A stretch of DNA of 64,000 nucleotides. Origin: Caenibius tardaugens NBRC 16725. Lineage in GTDB: Bacteria; Pseudomonadota; Alphaproteobacteria; Sphingomonadales; Sphingomonadaceae. The stretch spans positions 868,001 to 932,000 of the forward strand of contig NZ_CP034179.1 of assembly GCF_003860345.1 (NCBI RefSeq), read 5' to 3'. Below are positions 53,823 to 61,708 of this stretch, one piece after another. The notes under the pieces were generated by a model. It did no database searches. It had not been told where the DNA came from and was given only the letters and a program-made list of their open reading frames with translations. Made by a program: the position numbers and the translations under genes. The stretch's first letter is position 1. Every line of letters begins with the position of its first letter.

Positions 53823-54740
53823 ATGTTCACATATAGATGCAAAATCCGATCGCATAAGTTTGTGATACGCTGCTTAGCGATACACCTTGCATCGTCAGCG
53901 ATACTCGCCCTTACGGGGTGTAACTTAAACGAAGGGTTGCCACGAAACCAACCGCTGCAAGGTGCGCGCTATGTGGCACTCGGAAGTTCGTTTGCCGCTG
54001 GGTCTGGAATCGGCGCAATCCAAGTAGGAACACCCGAACGCTGCGGGCGAAGTCAGTCAAACTACGCGACGTTGCTAGCGCAACGACTTGACCTGATTCT
54101 GGATGACCAATCGTGCGGCGGAGCGATGACATCGCACATCCTCAATCCATGGCGTGAACTACCAGCCCAAATTGATGCAGTGACAGCGGATACAAGACTC
54201 GTCACTTTGTTGGTCGGCGGCAACGATATTGGCTACGTCGGCCACCTCCTTGCCGGAACGTGCCGTGCGATGGGCATGAAAGCAGTCAATCTCGGCAAGA
54301 CAACTTTACCCTGCGAGGATTTGCTTGCCCTATCAATTCCCTCCGAGACAGCATACCGCGAGTTGAGAGACAACCTACGCCGGATTGCAGACATAGTACA
54401 CGTACGTGCTCCGCAAGCGAGGCTAGTGTTCGTCCAGTACATCACACTTGTGACGGACAAGAATTGCCTTGATGCTCAACTGCTCCCTACCGACCGGAAA
54501 AACGCACAAGAAATCGGCCTCAGACTCGCCAAGGTTACTGCCGAAATTGCATTAGAGAAGGGTGCAACCGTACTGGCCTCCGACGAATTATCGCACAATC
54601 ACTCACCATGTGATAGAGAATCTTGGGCCATCGGCTTCCCACGTGATCCGAACGCGATCCCCGGTGCCGCTTGGCACCCCAACTTGGTAGGCCACGCCGC
54701 TATTGCTGATGCACTTGCGAAGAAGCTCTCGAAGTTGTAA
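53823..54740 (+). CDS. SGNH/GDSL hydrolase lipoprotein
   Basis: 305 residues. N-terminal hydrophobic segment with lipobox-like LALTGC (Cys at about 33). Block I YVALGSSFAAGSG (nucleophile Ser), block III LVGGNDIGY, block V AAWHPNLVGHAAIADAL (Asp absent, His present in HPN). Two to three Cys pairs. Family acts as lipase, esterase or acyltransferase on the cell envelope. Its Met-start upstream DNA is AT-rich. It shares the ester-hydrolysis theme of locus 2 but is transcribed separately. Confidence 0.92.
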   Translation: MFTYRCKIRSHKFVIRCLAIHLASSAILALTGCNLNEGLPRNQPLQGARYVALGSSFAAGSGIGAIQVGTPERCGRSQSNYATLLAQRLDLILDDQSCGGAMTSHILNPWRELPAQIDAVTADTRLVTLLVGGNDIGYVGHLLAGTCRAMGMKAVNLGKTTLPCEDLLALSIPSETAYRELRDNLRRIADIVHVRAPQARLVFVQYITLVTDKNCLDAQLLPTDRKNAQEIGLRLAKVTAEIALEKGATVLASDELSHNHSPCDRESWAIGFPRDPNAIPGAAWHPNLVGHAAIADALAKKLSKL

Positions 54741-54763
54741 GGTTGGAAAAGTGATGTAAAAAA

Positions 54764-55071
54764 GTGTCCGTCGTCAGAGCATTGGCACAATTAGCGCCGT
54801 AAACCAAAGCGGATGGGCAAGACGTCCAATCTATTTCGATAGTTTCATTCATCGCCTGAGGTGATCCGCCTCGTGGTGATGATGTACGTCAGGTTTCCCC
54901 TCTCGCTGCGGAATGTCGAAGATCTGCTTTTCGAGAGAGGGATCGATCTTTGCCATGAGACCGTGCGTCTTTGGTGGAATAGATTTGGTCCTCTCTTTGC
55001 AGCCGACATCCGCCGCCAGCGTGTACAACGAATGCGTGGTTTTCGGCACTGGCGTTGGCACCTTGACGAGA
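54764..55071 (+). pseudogene. IS6 element 5' fragment before copy G
   Basis: From a diverged leader (GTGTCCGTCGTCAG, also seen alone near 18990) it encodes the first 80 or so residues of an IS6 transposase (VIRLVVMMYVRFPLSLRNVEDLLFERGIDLCHETVRLWWNRFGPLFAADIRRQRVQRMRGFRHWRWHLDE). It stops at 55071 where copy G starts. The start codon context is changed (GCGGATGGGCAAGACG). Confidence 0.85.
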
Positions 55072-55895
55072 GGTGGTGTCAAAAGGATGGCCCCACCCTC
55101 CCCGCACCGTTAACCTGAGCGGATGAGCAAGACACCAAATCCGTTCCGGTACTTTCACTCATCGCCTCAGGTGATCCGCCTCGTGGTGATGATGTACGTC
55201 AGGTTTCCCCTCTCGCTGCGCAATGTCGAAGACCTGCTTTTCGAGAGAGGGATCGATCTTTGTCATGAGACCGTGCGTCTTTGGTGGAATAGATTTGGCC
55301 CTCTCTTTGCTGCCGACATTCGCCGCCAGCGTGTGCAACGAATGCGTGGTTTTCGGCACTGGCGCTGGCACCTTGACGAGATGTACGTCCGATTGAACGG
55401 CGAGATGGTTTATTTGTGGCGCGCCGTTGATCACGAGGGCGAAGTTCTCGAAAGCTACGTCACGAAGAAACGGGACAAATCTGCAGCTTTGCGCTTCATG
55501 AAGAAGGCATTGAAGCGTCATGGGCAAGCTGACAAGATCGTCACTGACGGCCTTCGTTCCTATCCAGCGGCAATGAGGGATCTGGGCAATCTCGAGCGCC
55601 GCGAGATGGGGCGCTACCTCAACAATCGGGCCGAAAATTCACATCTACCCTTCCGGCGACGAGAACGCGCTATGCAGCGATTTCGGCAAATGAAATCGCT
55701 ACAGAAATTCGCCTTCGTTCACGCCTCTCTCACCAACCACTTCAACTCGGAACGACACCTCGTCGACAGACAAACTTTCAAACTTCGCCGCTCGGCAGCT
55801 CTAGCCGAGTGGCAATCGCTTATGGGATGAGTCTCAGCTCGGGCCTGGACCCACTTTGCGAAACGGAGAGCAGTTCGCAACGGACTGACAGCACC
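55072..55895 (+). mobile_element. IS6-family element, copy G (complete, 824 bp)
   Basis: GGTGGTGTCA at 55072, TGACAGCACC ending 55895. It abuts a truncated relative on its left and cuts into the 5' part of a DNA methyltransferase gene on its right. No target duplication. Confidence 0.92.
55123..55830 (+). CDS. IS6-family DDE transposase, copy G
   Basis: 235 residues with HLDEMYVRLNG, VTDGLRSY and NNRAENSH all in place. The N-terminal 80 residues match copy E (SSPQVIRLVV) and the rest is nearer copies B and C, so it may be a recombinant between lineages. Intact. Confidence 0.93.
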   Translation: MSKTPNPFRYFHSSPQVIRLVVMMYVRFPLSLRNVEDLLFERGIDLCHETVRLWWNRFGPLFAADIRRQRVQRMRGFRHWRWHLDEMYVRLNGEMVYLWRAVDHEGEVLESYVTKKRDKSAALRFMKKALKRHGQADKIVTDGLRSYPAAMRDLGNLERREMGRYLNNRAENSHLPFRRRERAMQRFRQMKSLQKFAFVHASLTNHFNSERHLVDRQTFKLRRSAALAEWQSLMG

Positions 55896-55902
55896 GGCGC
55901 AG

Positions 55903-56649
55903 ATGGTCTTTACCGATCCGCCTTATAATGTCCCGATTGAGGGGCATGTCTCCGGCCTTGGCCGTATCCGCCACCGCGAATTTGCCATGGCCTCCGGAGA
56001 AATGACGCGTGAGGAATTTATCCGGTTCCTTGTTGATGTCATGACGCGCCTTGCCGCCTATTCGGCAGAAGGGGCCCTGCACTTCATGTGCATGGATTGG
56101 CGCCATGCGCACGAGTTGCTGATGGCAGGTGACGGCGTCTATGATGAGCTGAAGAACATCTGCGTCTGGGCCAAGACCAATGCCGGGATGGGTTCGCTCT
56201 ATCGTTCGCAGCACGAACTGGTGTTCGTGTTCAAGTCTGGCACTACGGCACACATCAACAATGTCGAACTGGGCCGCCATGGCCGCAACCGGACCAATGT
56301 CTGGACCTATGCCGGGGTAAACAGTTTTGGTCAGGACCGCGGTGACCTGGCGCTCCATCCAACGGTGAAGCCTGTCGACCTTGTCGCCGATGCCATCAGG
56401 GACTGTTCGCATCGCAAAGGTATCGTGCTTGATGCCTTTGGTGGCTCGGGTACGACACTGATTGCTGCAGAACGCACCGGACGGTTCGGCCGGGCGATCG
56501 AGATCGATCCACACTACTGCGATGTTATCGTGCGTCGGATGAAACAGGTGTGCGGCATCGATGCGGTTCTGGCCGGCACCAGTCAGAGCTTCGCCGAGGT
56601 GGAAGCCGAACGGCTCGCTTCCCTCACCACGGAAGAGGTGATGGCATGA
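55903..56649 (+). pseudogene. DNA methyltransferase (beta-type order), 5' end removed by IS6
   Basis: The remaining 248 codons begin almost at motif IV, TDPPYNVP. Then NICVWAKTNAGMGSLYRSQHELVFVFKSG, HPTVKPVDLVADAIRDCS and motif I LDAFGGSGTTLIAAERTGR, with IEIDPHYCDVIVRRM. DPPY before FxGxG is the beta/N4-N6 order. Relatives in alphaproteobacteria carry a ParB-like domain and the target-recognition part before DPPY; here they are lost to IS6 copy G. A Met two codons before VFTDPPY could start translation, but without the N-terminal half function is doubtful. Overlaps the next gene by 4 bases. Confidence 0.85.
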
Positions 56650-57176
56650 GCGACATGACAGACAACCCGGCAGACTACGAGGTTGGTTACGGCCGGCCGC
56701 CAAAGCACACACGCTTTCAGCCCGGACGTTCGGGCAATGTGAGCGGCAGGCGCAAGAAGAAGCCCGTGCACGAGACCGATGTGCTGCGCATTCTCGATGA
56801 ACCGGTTGCGGTACGTGCCGGTAACCGGAAGAAGGAGATGGTCCCTCGGGAAATTGCGCTGCGTAAGTTGGTCAAATCCGCTCTTGCCGGCGATCGCAAA
56901 GCGCTGTTCCATATACTCGATACATTTGTACAGCATGGCGTGCTGACCACAGCGCCAGCTGCACAGCGCGTGCCGGGCGTCATCCATGTGGACAGCCGCA
57001 GCATGCCTTTTGACATGGGGGTCCTTCTTCATAGCCGGTTTGGCCAGCGCAAGACGTTCACGGCTGCGCAGCGGGACTGGGCCCGTAACGCCTATCTGCA
57101 TAGCCGTAGCGAGACACAGGCACAGATCGATAGCGCAATCGGCTATCCCGATCTTCAGGAAGGCGGTGCAGCATGA
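56646..57176 (+). CDS. DUF5681 domain protein
   Basis: 176 residues; ATG at 56646 overlaps the methyltransferase stop. GYGRPPKHTRFQPGRSGNVSGRRKKKPV at residues 15-42 is the DUF5681 signature, a basic motif found in phage and island proteins next to methyltransferases and terminases. The remainder is helical (REIALRKLVKSALAGDRKALFHILDTFVQ). Function unknown; DNA binding is likely from the basic motif. Confidence 0.88.
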   Translation: MSDMTDNPADYEVGYGRPPKHTRFQPGRSGNVSGRRKKKPVHETDVLRILDEPVAVRAGNRKKEMVPREIALRKLVKSALAGDRKALFHILDTFVQHGVLTTAPAAQRVPGVIHVDSRSMPFDMGVLLHSRFGQRKTFTAAQRDWARNAYLHSRSETQAQIDSAIGYPDLQEGGAA

Positions 57177-57631
57177 GCGGCAAACGCAAGACGCGTGGTC
57201 GTGGTCGTCCTCCCGGTTCGGTCAACACGCGCACACTGGTTCACGATCTTGCAGGCGACACGATCATGCTGCGCGATGCAGGTGGCGTATCGCGGCAGGT
57301 GTCGATGGTTGAGGCTTTGCTCCTGGCCCTGCGCAATCTTGCCATGACGGGCGACATCGAAGCGGCAAAGCGGCTCGAGAAGTTGCATAGGATGCGTGTT
57401 CCTGAGCCAACCGATGGATCCACGCAAGGTCTGCTTCTCGTGCCCGAAGCGCTCAGTGTGGAAGAATGGGCCCGGCAGGAAGACATTCGCTGTCAGCATA
57501 CCCAACCGCCAGAGATGCCCGCAGCAATAGTGCAGCCTCAGGCGAGCGCGACTGCTGCACCTGTTGTGCAGAGACCTCCTTTAACCCCTGGCGGCTCGTT
57601 GCCCAGACGGTCAGCAAGGCTGATCCGTTAG
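57173..57631 (+). CDS. Basic island protein with AT-hook-like N-terminus
   Basis: 152 residues, ATG overlapping the preceding stop by 4 bases. Begins MSGKRKTRGRGRPPGSVNTRTL, with RGRPPGS close to an AT-hook and to the GRPP motif of the gene before, suggesting a diverged relative. Helical middle (VSMVEALLLALRNLAMTGDIEAAKRLEKLHRM) resembles DUF5681-linked regions. The tail is low complexity. Same operon as the methyltransferase relic. Confidence 0.7.
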   Translation: MSGKRKTRGRGRPPGSVNTRTLVHDLAGDTIMLRDAGGVSRQVSMVEALLLALRNLAMTGDIEAAKRLEKLHRMRVPEPTDGSTQGLLLVPEALSVEEWARQEDIRCQHTQPPEMPAAIVQPQASATAAPVVQRPPLTPGGSLPRRSARLIR

Positions 57632-57686
57632 GCCAGGCTTCCATTCGCCGGTTTACCCGTACGAATGGAAGCAGAGGGGCATCCGC

Positions 57687-58670
57687 TCAGCTGACGTGTT
57701 CGATCAGCCAGTCGAGCAGCCCTGCGCCCAGTGCGCGCCGGGCCAGTTCAGGTCCGATCCAGACGTGCATGCCCGGCTGATCTTCAAGCACCAGGTTCCC
57801 TTTGGCCGTATGGCACGCGAAGTAGAAGCGATCCGCGCCCGATTTGCGGAACCGTTCGACATAATCATCCAGCACCTTCTGGGTGGCGCTTGATTTGATC
57901 TGCACCCATGCCGATTCCGAAGTGGTGGGATGGGTCAGGAAAAGGTCGAGATCAACCTCCCCGTCCCCTGTGGCTGACTGACGTTGCCATCCACCCCGGG
58001 CGAAGATCAGATCGACCATGATCTCGAAGTCACGCCAGTCGAGCTGGCTGATCATCCGGGCAGTGACATCCTCGAGCTGGTTCTTAAGGGCAACCGCTTC
58101 GGCCACTACGGGTTCTTCTTCTCCGCGTATCTTACGCAGGAGGTAATCATCAGGCCCCACTTTGCATAAGGTACGCTGGTAGGCGGTGACCCGTGTCAGC
58201 ACCGAGCTCAACGCTTTTACGGTAAGGGGATCACCCTGAAGATTGTAGCTGTGCCAGCCATCAAGGGTTCTGCGCAGACGCATCGGGCGATCCTCCCCAT
58301 CTTCGTTGCTGGCTATGGCGGGGCCTTCTACAAAGGCCCACCACAAGTGGCCACCGGCAATCGTCACCCACAGGCAGTGATCGTCCAGTTCATAGAAATC
58401 GCGCAGTTCACGCAGATCACCGCCGAGGGCACCTTGTTTGCGGCCCGAGGCCAGGATCTGGCGCCGGACTTCATCCCAGTTGCCTGCGGCACAAGGCGCA
58501 TGTGCAACATTGCGATACTTGAAGGGGATCGTGCCGTTGGCAATCGCCTCCTCGGCCCAGGTTCCGCCTTGTCCCAGACGTATAAAGCGCACCGCCGAAG
58601 GCTGCTTCAGCCGTACCAGCGTCTCTTCTGCAATTCTTGTCGTCGTATCCAGCACCGTCGCACTCCTCAT
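57687..58670 (-). CDS. Mrr-like restriction endonuclease-fold protein
   Basis: 327 residues from ATG at 58670. The N-terminal 130 residues contain WAEEAIANGTIPFKYRNVAHAPCAAGNWDEVRRQIL and LWVTIAGGHLWWAFVEG, a possible target-sensing domain. The C-terminal 120 residues read LDWRDFEIMVDLIFARGGWQRQSATGDGEVDLDLFLTHPTTSESAWVQIKSSATQKVLDDYVERF. The E-D-(x)n-Q-x-K order (FEIMVDLIF, EVDLDLF, VQIKS) fits the PD-(D/E)xK nuclease fold of Mrr-type enzymes that cut modified DNA. Convergent with the methyltransferase operon. Possible role: defence carried by the island. Confidence 0.8.
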   Translation of the reverse strand: MRSATVLDTTTRIAEETLVRLKQPSAVRFIRLGQGGTWAEEAIANGTIPFKYRNVAHAPCAAGNWDEVRRQILASGRKQGALGGDLRELRDFYELDDHCLWVTIAGGHLWWAFVEGPAIASNEDGEDRPMRLRRTLDGWHSYNLQGDPLTVKALSSVLTRVTAYQRTLCKVGPDDYLLRKIRGEEEPVVAEAVALKNQLEDVTARMISQLDWRDFEIMVDLIFARGGWQRQSATGDGEVDLDLFLTHPTTSESAWVQIKSSATQKVLDDYVERFRKSGADRFYFACHTAKGNLVLEDQPGMHVWIGPELARRALGAGLLDWLIEHVS

Positions 58671-59064
58671 TGGGGCGACGGATCACTTTGGCATTGTCGT
58701 CGCGCCTATGTCCTCTCGGGGCGACGGCCAAAGCCGGATGTTGGAAACCCGCTGAAGCAACGAGCGCATACGCCTTTACCCTTGCGGGCTGGACATGCGC
58801 GCATGCCACCCGGCCGATAATCTCGACCGAGCTGCTTCAAGTGGGGTTTCCACGCCCCGCTTCCCGGCTTTCACGGGAAGCGGGGCTACATTGCTCGACA
58901 ACGCCTGGGGTTCAAGTGGAATTATCGAAGGTGCGCCAAAGAACACAGATATGCTGGTGGTCTGGCCCAACGGCACAGCCGTGATCTGATCAGAAGCTGA
59001 AAACCACTTTCCTACACAGAACAAAAAATGAACATACAAACCCGGTCAAGAATCGGAGTTCCCC
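58671..59064. other. Gene-poor stretch with a strong hairpin
   Basis: 394 bases. Short reading frames exist on both strands but lack ribosome sites and recognisable sequence. The hairpin at 58854 is the main structure. Confidence 0.4.
58854..58886. terminator. 13-bp perfect GC-rich inverted repeat
   Basis: GCCCCGCTTCCCG (58854-58866) and CGGGAAGCGGGGC (58874-58886) with a 7-base loop. No T run. Could be a terminator or a structured regulatory site. It lies between the Mrr-like gene (minus) and small plus-strand genes. Confidence 0.5.
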
Positions 59065-59157
59065 ATGCCCATCATCGATTCCACGTTGGTGTACGCATTT
59101 GCCGCACTGATTACCGCGATTTCCTCATTGATCTGGTCACTACGGCGCAGGCCTTAG
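59065..59157 (+). CDS. Small single-pass membrane protein (30 residues)
   Basis: ATG at 59065, with GGAG 7-8 bases upstream, opens MPIIDSTLVYAFAALITAISSLIWSLRRRP and stops at 59157. About 18 hydrophobic residues followed by a positive tail give a single membrane helix with N-terminus out. Such tiny genes are common on prophage-like islands (holin-like or toxin-like), but no family is recognised. Supported by the ribosome site and the clean helix only. Confidence 0.5.
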   Translation: MPIIDSTLVYAFAALITAISSLIWSLRRRP

Positions 59158-59218
59158 CATGTGCGTCTGCAGCGCACTGATCCGTTGCGATCATCCCGGG
59201 GAACGCTAAATGTGATCG

Positions 59219-59731
59219 ATGCACACGCAAACCGAAATAGTCGTCAACGATCTCATGCAGCAGGGCTATCGTTACACCCGCTCCGTAGCCATGGGCGAGA
59301 ACTTCGCCCCCACCTTCACCCCCGAACTTACGCCGGCAGAGATGCTGCGCCTGGGTGTTTTCTGCGGCAAGTACATGACGGACTGCAAAGCTGAATTTCC
59401 AGAAGATTGGTTTGTAGATGCCAGGCTGGCTTCTGATCGTCCGGATTGTTCACTGAACTACTTCGGGGTGCGTGCAAGTGTTCCTCTTCGCGTTTGGATC
59501 GACAAGGGCTGGATATACCCGGATGACCCGCGCGGATGGTTTCAGTGGTACTGCCGATACTATTCCGGACGAAGGCTGCCGCAGGAGGATGCCCGTCAGA
59601 TTGCGCGCTGGAGAGCCTTCAAACGCCATGCCGCACAAATCGTAAAGCACTGTAATCCCGGCGATCCTTTTTGCCGCCCACGGCAGAGACAGGCCCTCCT
59701 TCAGTGGGCTTATGACAGTCGGTTGCTATAA
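59219..59731 (+). CDS. Conserved-looking protein of unknown function
   Basis: 170 residues. Contains NFAPTFTPELTPAEMLRLGVFCGKYMTDCKAEFPEDWFVDARLA, SLNYFGVRASVPLRVWIDKGWIYPDDPRGWFQWYCRYYSGRRLPQEDARQIARWRAFKRHAAQIVKHCNPGDPFCRPRQRQALLQWAYD. The WIYPDDPRGWFQWYCRYYxGR segment rich in Trp, Tyr and Arg looks like a nucleic-acid or nucleotide-binding surface; four Cys. Similar proteins are widespread in bacteria and some eukaryotes, but I know of no assigned function. No clear ribosome site. Confidence 0.75.
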   Translation: MHTQTEIVVNDLMQQGYRYTRSVAMGENFAPTFTPELTPAEMLRLGVFCGKYMTDCKAEFPEDWFVDARLASDRPDCSLNYFGVRASVPLRVWIDKGWIYPDDPRGWFQWYCRYYSGRRLPQEDARQIARWRAFKRHAAQIVKHCNPGDPFCRPRQRQALLQWAYDSRLL

Positions 59732-59876
59732 ACGGGCGGTTCCAGATAGTCGTGCCAGCCATCGACATAGAGGGCGCGTGCCGCTCGGCGGCTGATCCTC
59801 GAAACCCATCGTTGCTTCATCAGATTGGCACCGAATGTCTGCTTGCCTGACCGTCAACAGTGTCTAAGCCGTGAGC

Positions 59877-60107
59877 ATGACTGCCTCCGATCTCGAACAG
59901 CTGCTTATCGCCCGCCTTATCCGCGAGAGAGGCGGCACTTCGCAGACATGGCAGCGGGTGCTTGGCAAGGTTATCGTGCGTGACACGGCGACGCATGCCC
60001 ATTGCAATTGGGATGTCAGACTAAACGGAACCGATGCACAGTGCGCCGCGATTGAGCATCTGCTCGACAATGTGCGACTTAGACATTCAATTGTGACGCT
60101 CGATTGA
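59877..60107 (+). CDS. Small protein of unknown function
   Basis: 76 residues from ATG at 59877 (MTASDLEQLLIARLIRERGGTSQTWQRVLGKVIVRDTATHAHCNWDVRLNGT). The alpha-beta pattern with IVRDTATHAHCNWDVRLNGTDAQCAAIEHLLDNVRLRHSIVTLD suggests a compact mixed fold. Charged and Cys-containing. Last gene of the second island fragment. Confidence 0.6.
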   Translation: MTASDLEQLLIARLIRERGGTSQTWQRVLGKVIVRDTATHAHCNWDVRLNGTDAQCAAIEHLLDNVRLRHSIVTLD

Positions 60108-60454
60108 ACCCCCAAAACGCCGCCCACCGCCAACGTGCCGGACGTTCCAACTCCCCAACGCGCTCCTTGAAACGGACTGTATATTCATCGCACCATGCGC
60201 CGCAGCAGATGGCAGCTTTCAGTGTGGTCCACATGCGACCCGAACGGCAGGAATGTTAGGGGTTAGCGGACGCTTGATGGCTTTCGAACAACGTACCAAC
60301 CACCATTCTCAAGCACTTCAGTTCGCCGGAACTCTAACTTATCCGGTGGGCCAGCCTGATGGGGCAGGTCAATCGCCCAGTTCTCGCTTTTCTCCTCTTT
60401 GGTGCACCAAAGTGGAGAAAAGCGAGAACTGCAGGCGAAATGTTGCTGCTCATT
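60108..60454. other. End of the second island fragment, gene-free
   Basis: 347 bases with no credible gene. Holds the large palindrome at 60378. The boundary between island and the AraC/TBDR locus probably lies here, and an attachment site is possible, but none could be proved. Confidence 0.45.
60378..60431. repeat. 54-bp near-perfect palindrome
   Basis: Left arm CAGTTCTCGCTTTTCTCC, one T, then CTTTGGTG. Right arm CACCAAAG, one T, then GGAGAAAAGCGAGAACTG. 26 of 27 base pairs match, with only the T/T position unpaired and no loop. The centre is between 60404 and 60405. It ends 23 bases after the AraC stop on the minus strand. Candidate att or recombination site, or a terminator. Confidence 0.85.
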
Positions 60455-61390
60455 CTACCTTCCCATGATGGCGGCGCGGACGGCGTCATTGCCGATATGC
60501 AGGCATGAAAAGTCTGTCCGGCCCAGTCGGCGTGTTTCGGCAGGGGTCGCCCCGGTGGTGGCGCGGAATGCAGCAGAAAAACTGCTTTGCCGCGAAAATC
60601 CGACATTGTGTGCGATCTGTTTGATACTGAGGACGCCTTCGTTCAGCAGATCGACTGATTTGCGGATTTTTACGGCCTTGATGAAGTCGTGGGGGGTGAT
60701 GCCGAAGCTTACCCGGAAGGTCTGGTGGATATGGCGTTCGCTACAGCCAAGGTAGGCTGCGATATCTGAGATCAGCAGCCGTTCCTCACTGCATTCATAT
60801 ATATAGTCCCTGATCCGCAGCAGATCCTGCTGCTCCATGGTATGGCTGTGCGTCCGCCGCCGCTTGGCTGCGGCACGTTTGAAATAGCGGGCCATTTCGA
60901 GAGCGATAATACCTGCGAACGAGTTCACCAGCGCATCAGAGGCAAAATCGGGCCGGATGATTTCGCTGTAAATTCGCCGTAGCCCCTGCTTGATCGTGAC
61001 CCCGTGAATGTCCCTGCAGGTCTCCAGGTGGCTGATGGACCGGTCGTCATCAATCCCGGTCACCGCGCGAAAGTACTCGTGACTAAAATGGCAGGATACG
61101 CCTGCGGCCTTCCCGCGGCCTTCGGCCACGGTCCCCCAGGGGACATTGGGCGGAATATAGGAAAGGATGTCGCAAGGCTTATGGACCGGACTGATTGGCC
61201 CCATAAAGCGCCATGTCGACCGGTATGTGCCGTTGCAGGCGATCTTGGCCCCGACCACATGATGCGTGTTGTTGCCGAATTCCTCGACATAGCCGTCATC
61301 GCTTTTGTCAGCATGAATGATCTCGACCGCGCAATTCGGAAATATGTGGCGGGTTGTGGTTTTCCTGTCGTGCGTACCCGGCAAAGACAT
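60455..61390 (-). CDS. AraC-family regulator of the adjacent TBDR
   Basis: 311 residues from ATG at 61390 (MSLPGTHDRK) with GGAGGAGG upstream; the long frame to 61558 lacks one. The N-terminal part (SYIPPNVPWGTV, HFSHEYFRAVTG) is a sensor-like domain. C-terminal double HTH (RIRDYIYECSEERLLISDIAAYLGCSERHIHQTFRVSFGITPHDFIKAVKIRKSVDLLNEGVLSIKQIAHNVGFSRQSSFSAAFRATTGATPAETRR). Divergent from the TBDR at 61709 with 318 bases between, so probably its activator. Confidence 0.93.
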   Translation of the reverse strand: MSLPGTHDRKTTTRHIFPNCAVEIIHADKSDDGYVEEFGNNTHHVVGAKIACNGTYRSTWRFMGPISPVHKPCDILSYIPPNVPWGTVAEGRGKAAGVSCHFSHEYFRAVTGIDDDRSISHLETCRDIHGVTIKQGLRRIYSEIIRPDFASDALVNSFAGIIALEMARYFKRAAAKRRRTHSHTMEQQDLLRIRDYIYECSEERLLISDIAAYLGCSERHIHQTFRVSFGITPHDFIKAVKIRKSVDLLNEGVLSIKQIAHNVGFSRQSSFSAAFRATTGATPAETRRLGRTDFSCLHIGNDAVRAAIMGR

Positions 61391-61708
61391 CGTTGTTCCT
61401 CCTCCCTCTGTTAAGGGTGCCGCCGATCGGTGCGCGATCTGGCGGTCGCTGTGTGTTGGGGTGAGTTCTGTCAGAGCTGCCTTGTTTTTCCAACGTGTTG
61501 TTTTGAAAAGCTGCCGAAAATCGCACGCAGGAACCATTCTGCAGGAAATCGAACACATTTGAGCCGCCTTGCGGAATTGCGAATATCACTGTCCGGGACG
61601 GACTGCTCTGCGCTCCTTTAGGCCTGCGCTCGCATTCGGGAACGGTACCCGGAGGTTCTTTTCGACCTTCTGTGCAATCCCGAAACAACAAAAATGAGGG
61701 AACGGGGA
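61391..61708. promoter_or_regulatory. Divergent promoter region of AraC and TBDR
   Basis: 318 bases shared by the two divergent starts. It contains an AT-richer tract near 61470-61500. No clear AraC half-sites could be picked by eye. No gene inside. Confidence 0.45.

Noticed and set aside
1598-55895. Matching 8-bp target duplications around or between IS6 copies
   Set aside because: I compared left and right flanks of copies A to G, including across copies, and found no exact 8-base matches.
58776-59039. Overlapping short frames of 64-87 codons near the 58854 hairpin
   Set aside because: No ribosome site, no hydrophobic or domain pattern, and they cross a stable hairpin.
60378-60431. Palindrome considered as a tRNA or structured RNA gene
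   Set aside because: It is one uninterrupted hairpin with no arms or conserved tRNA boxes.
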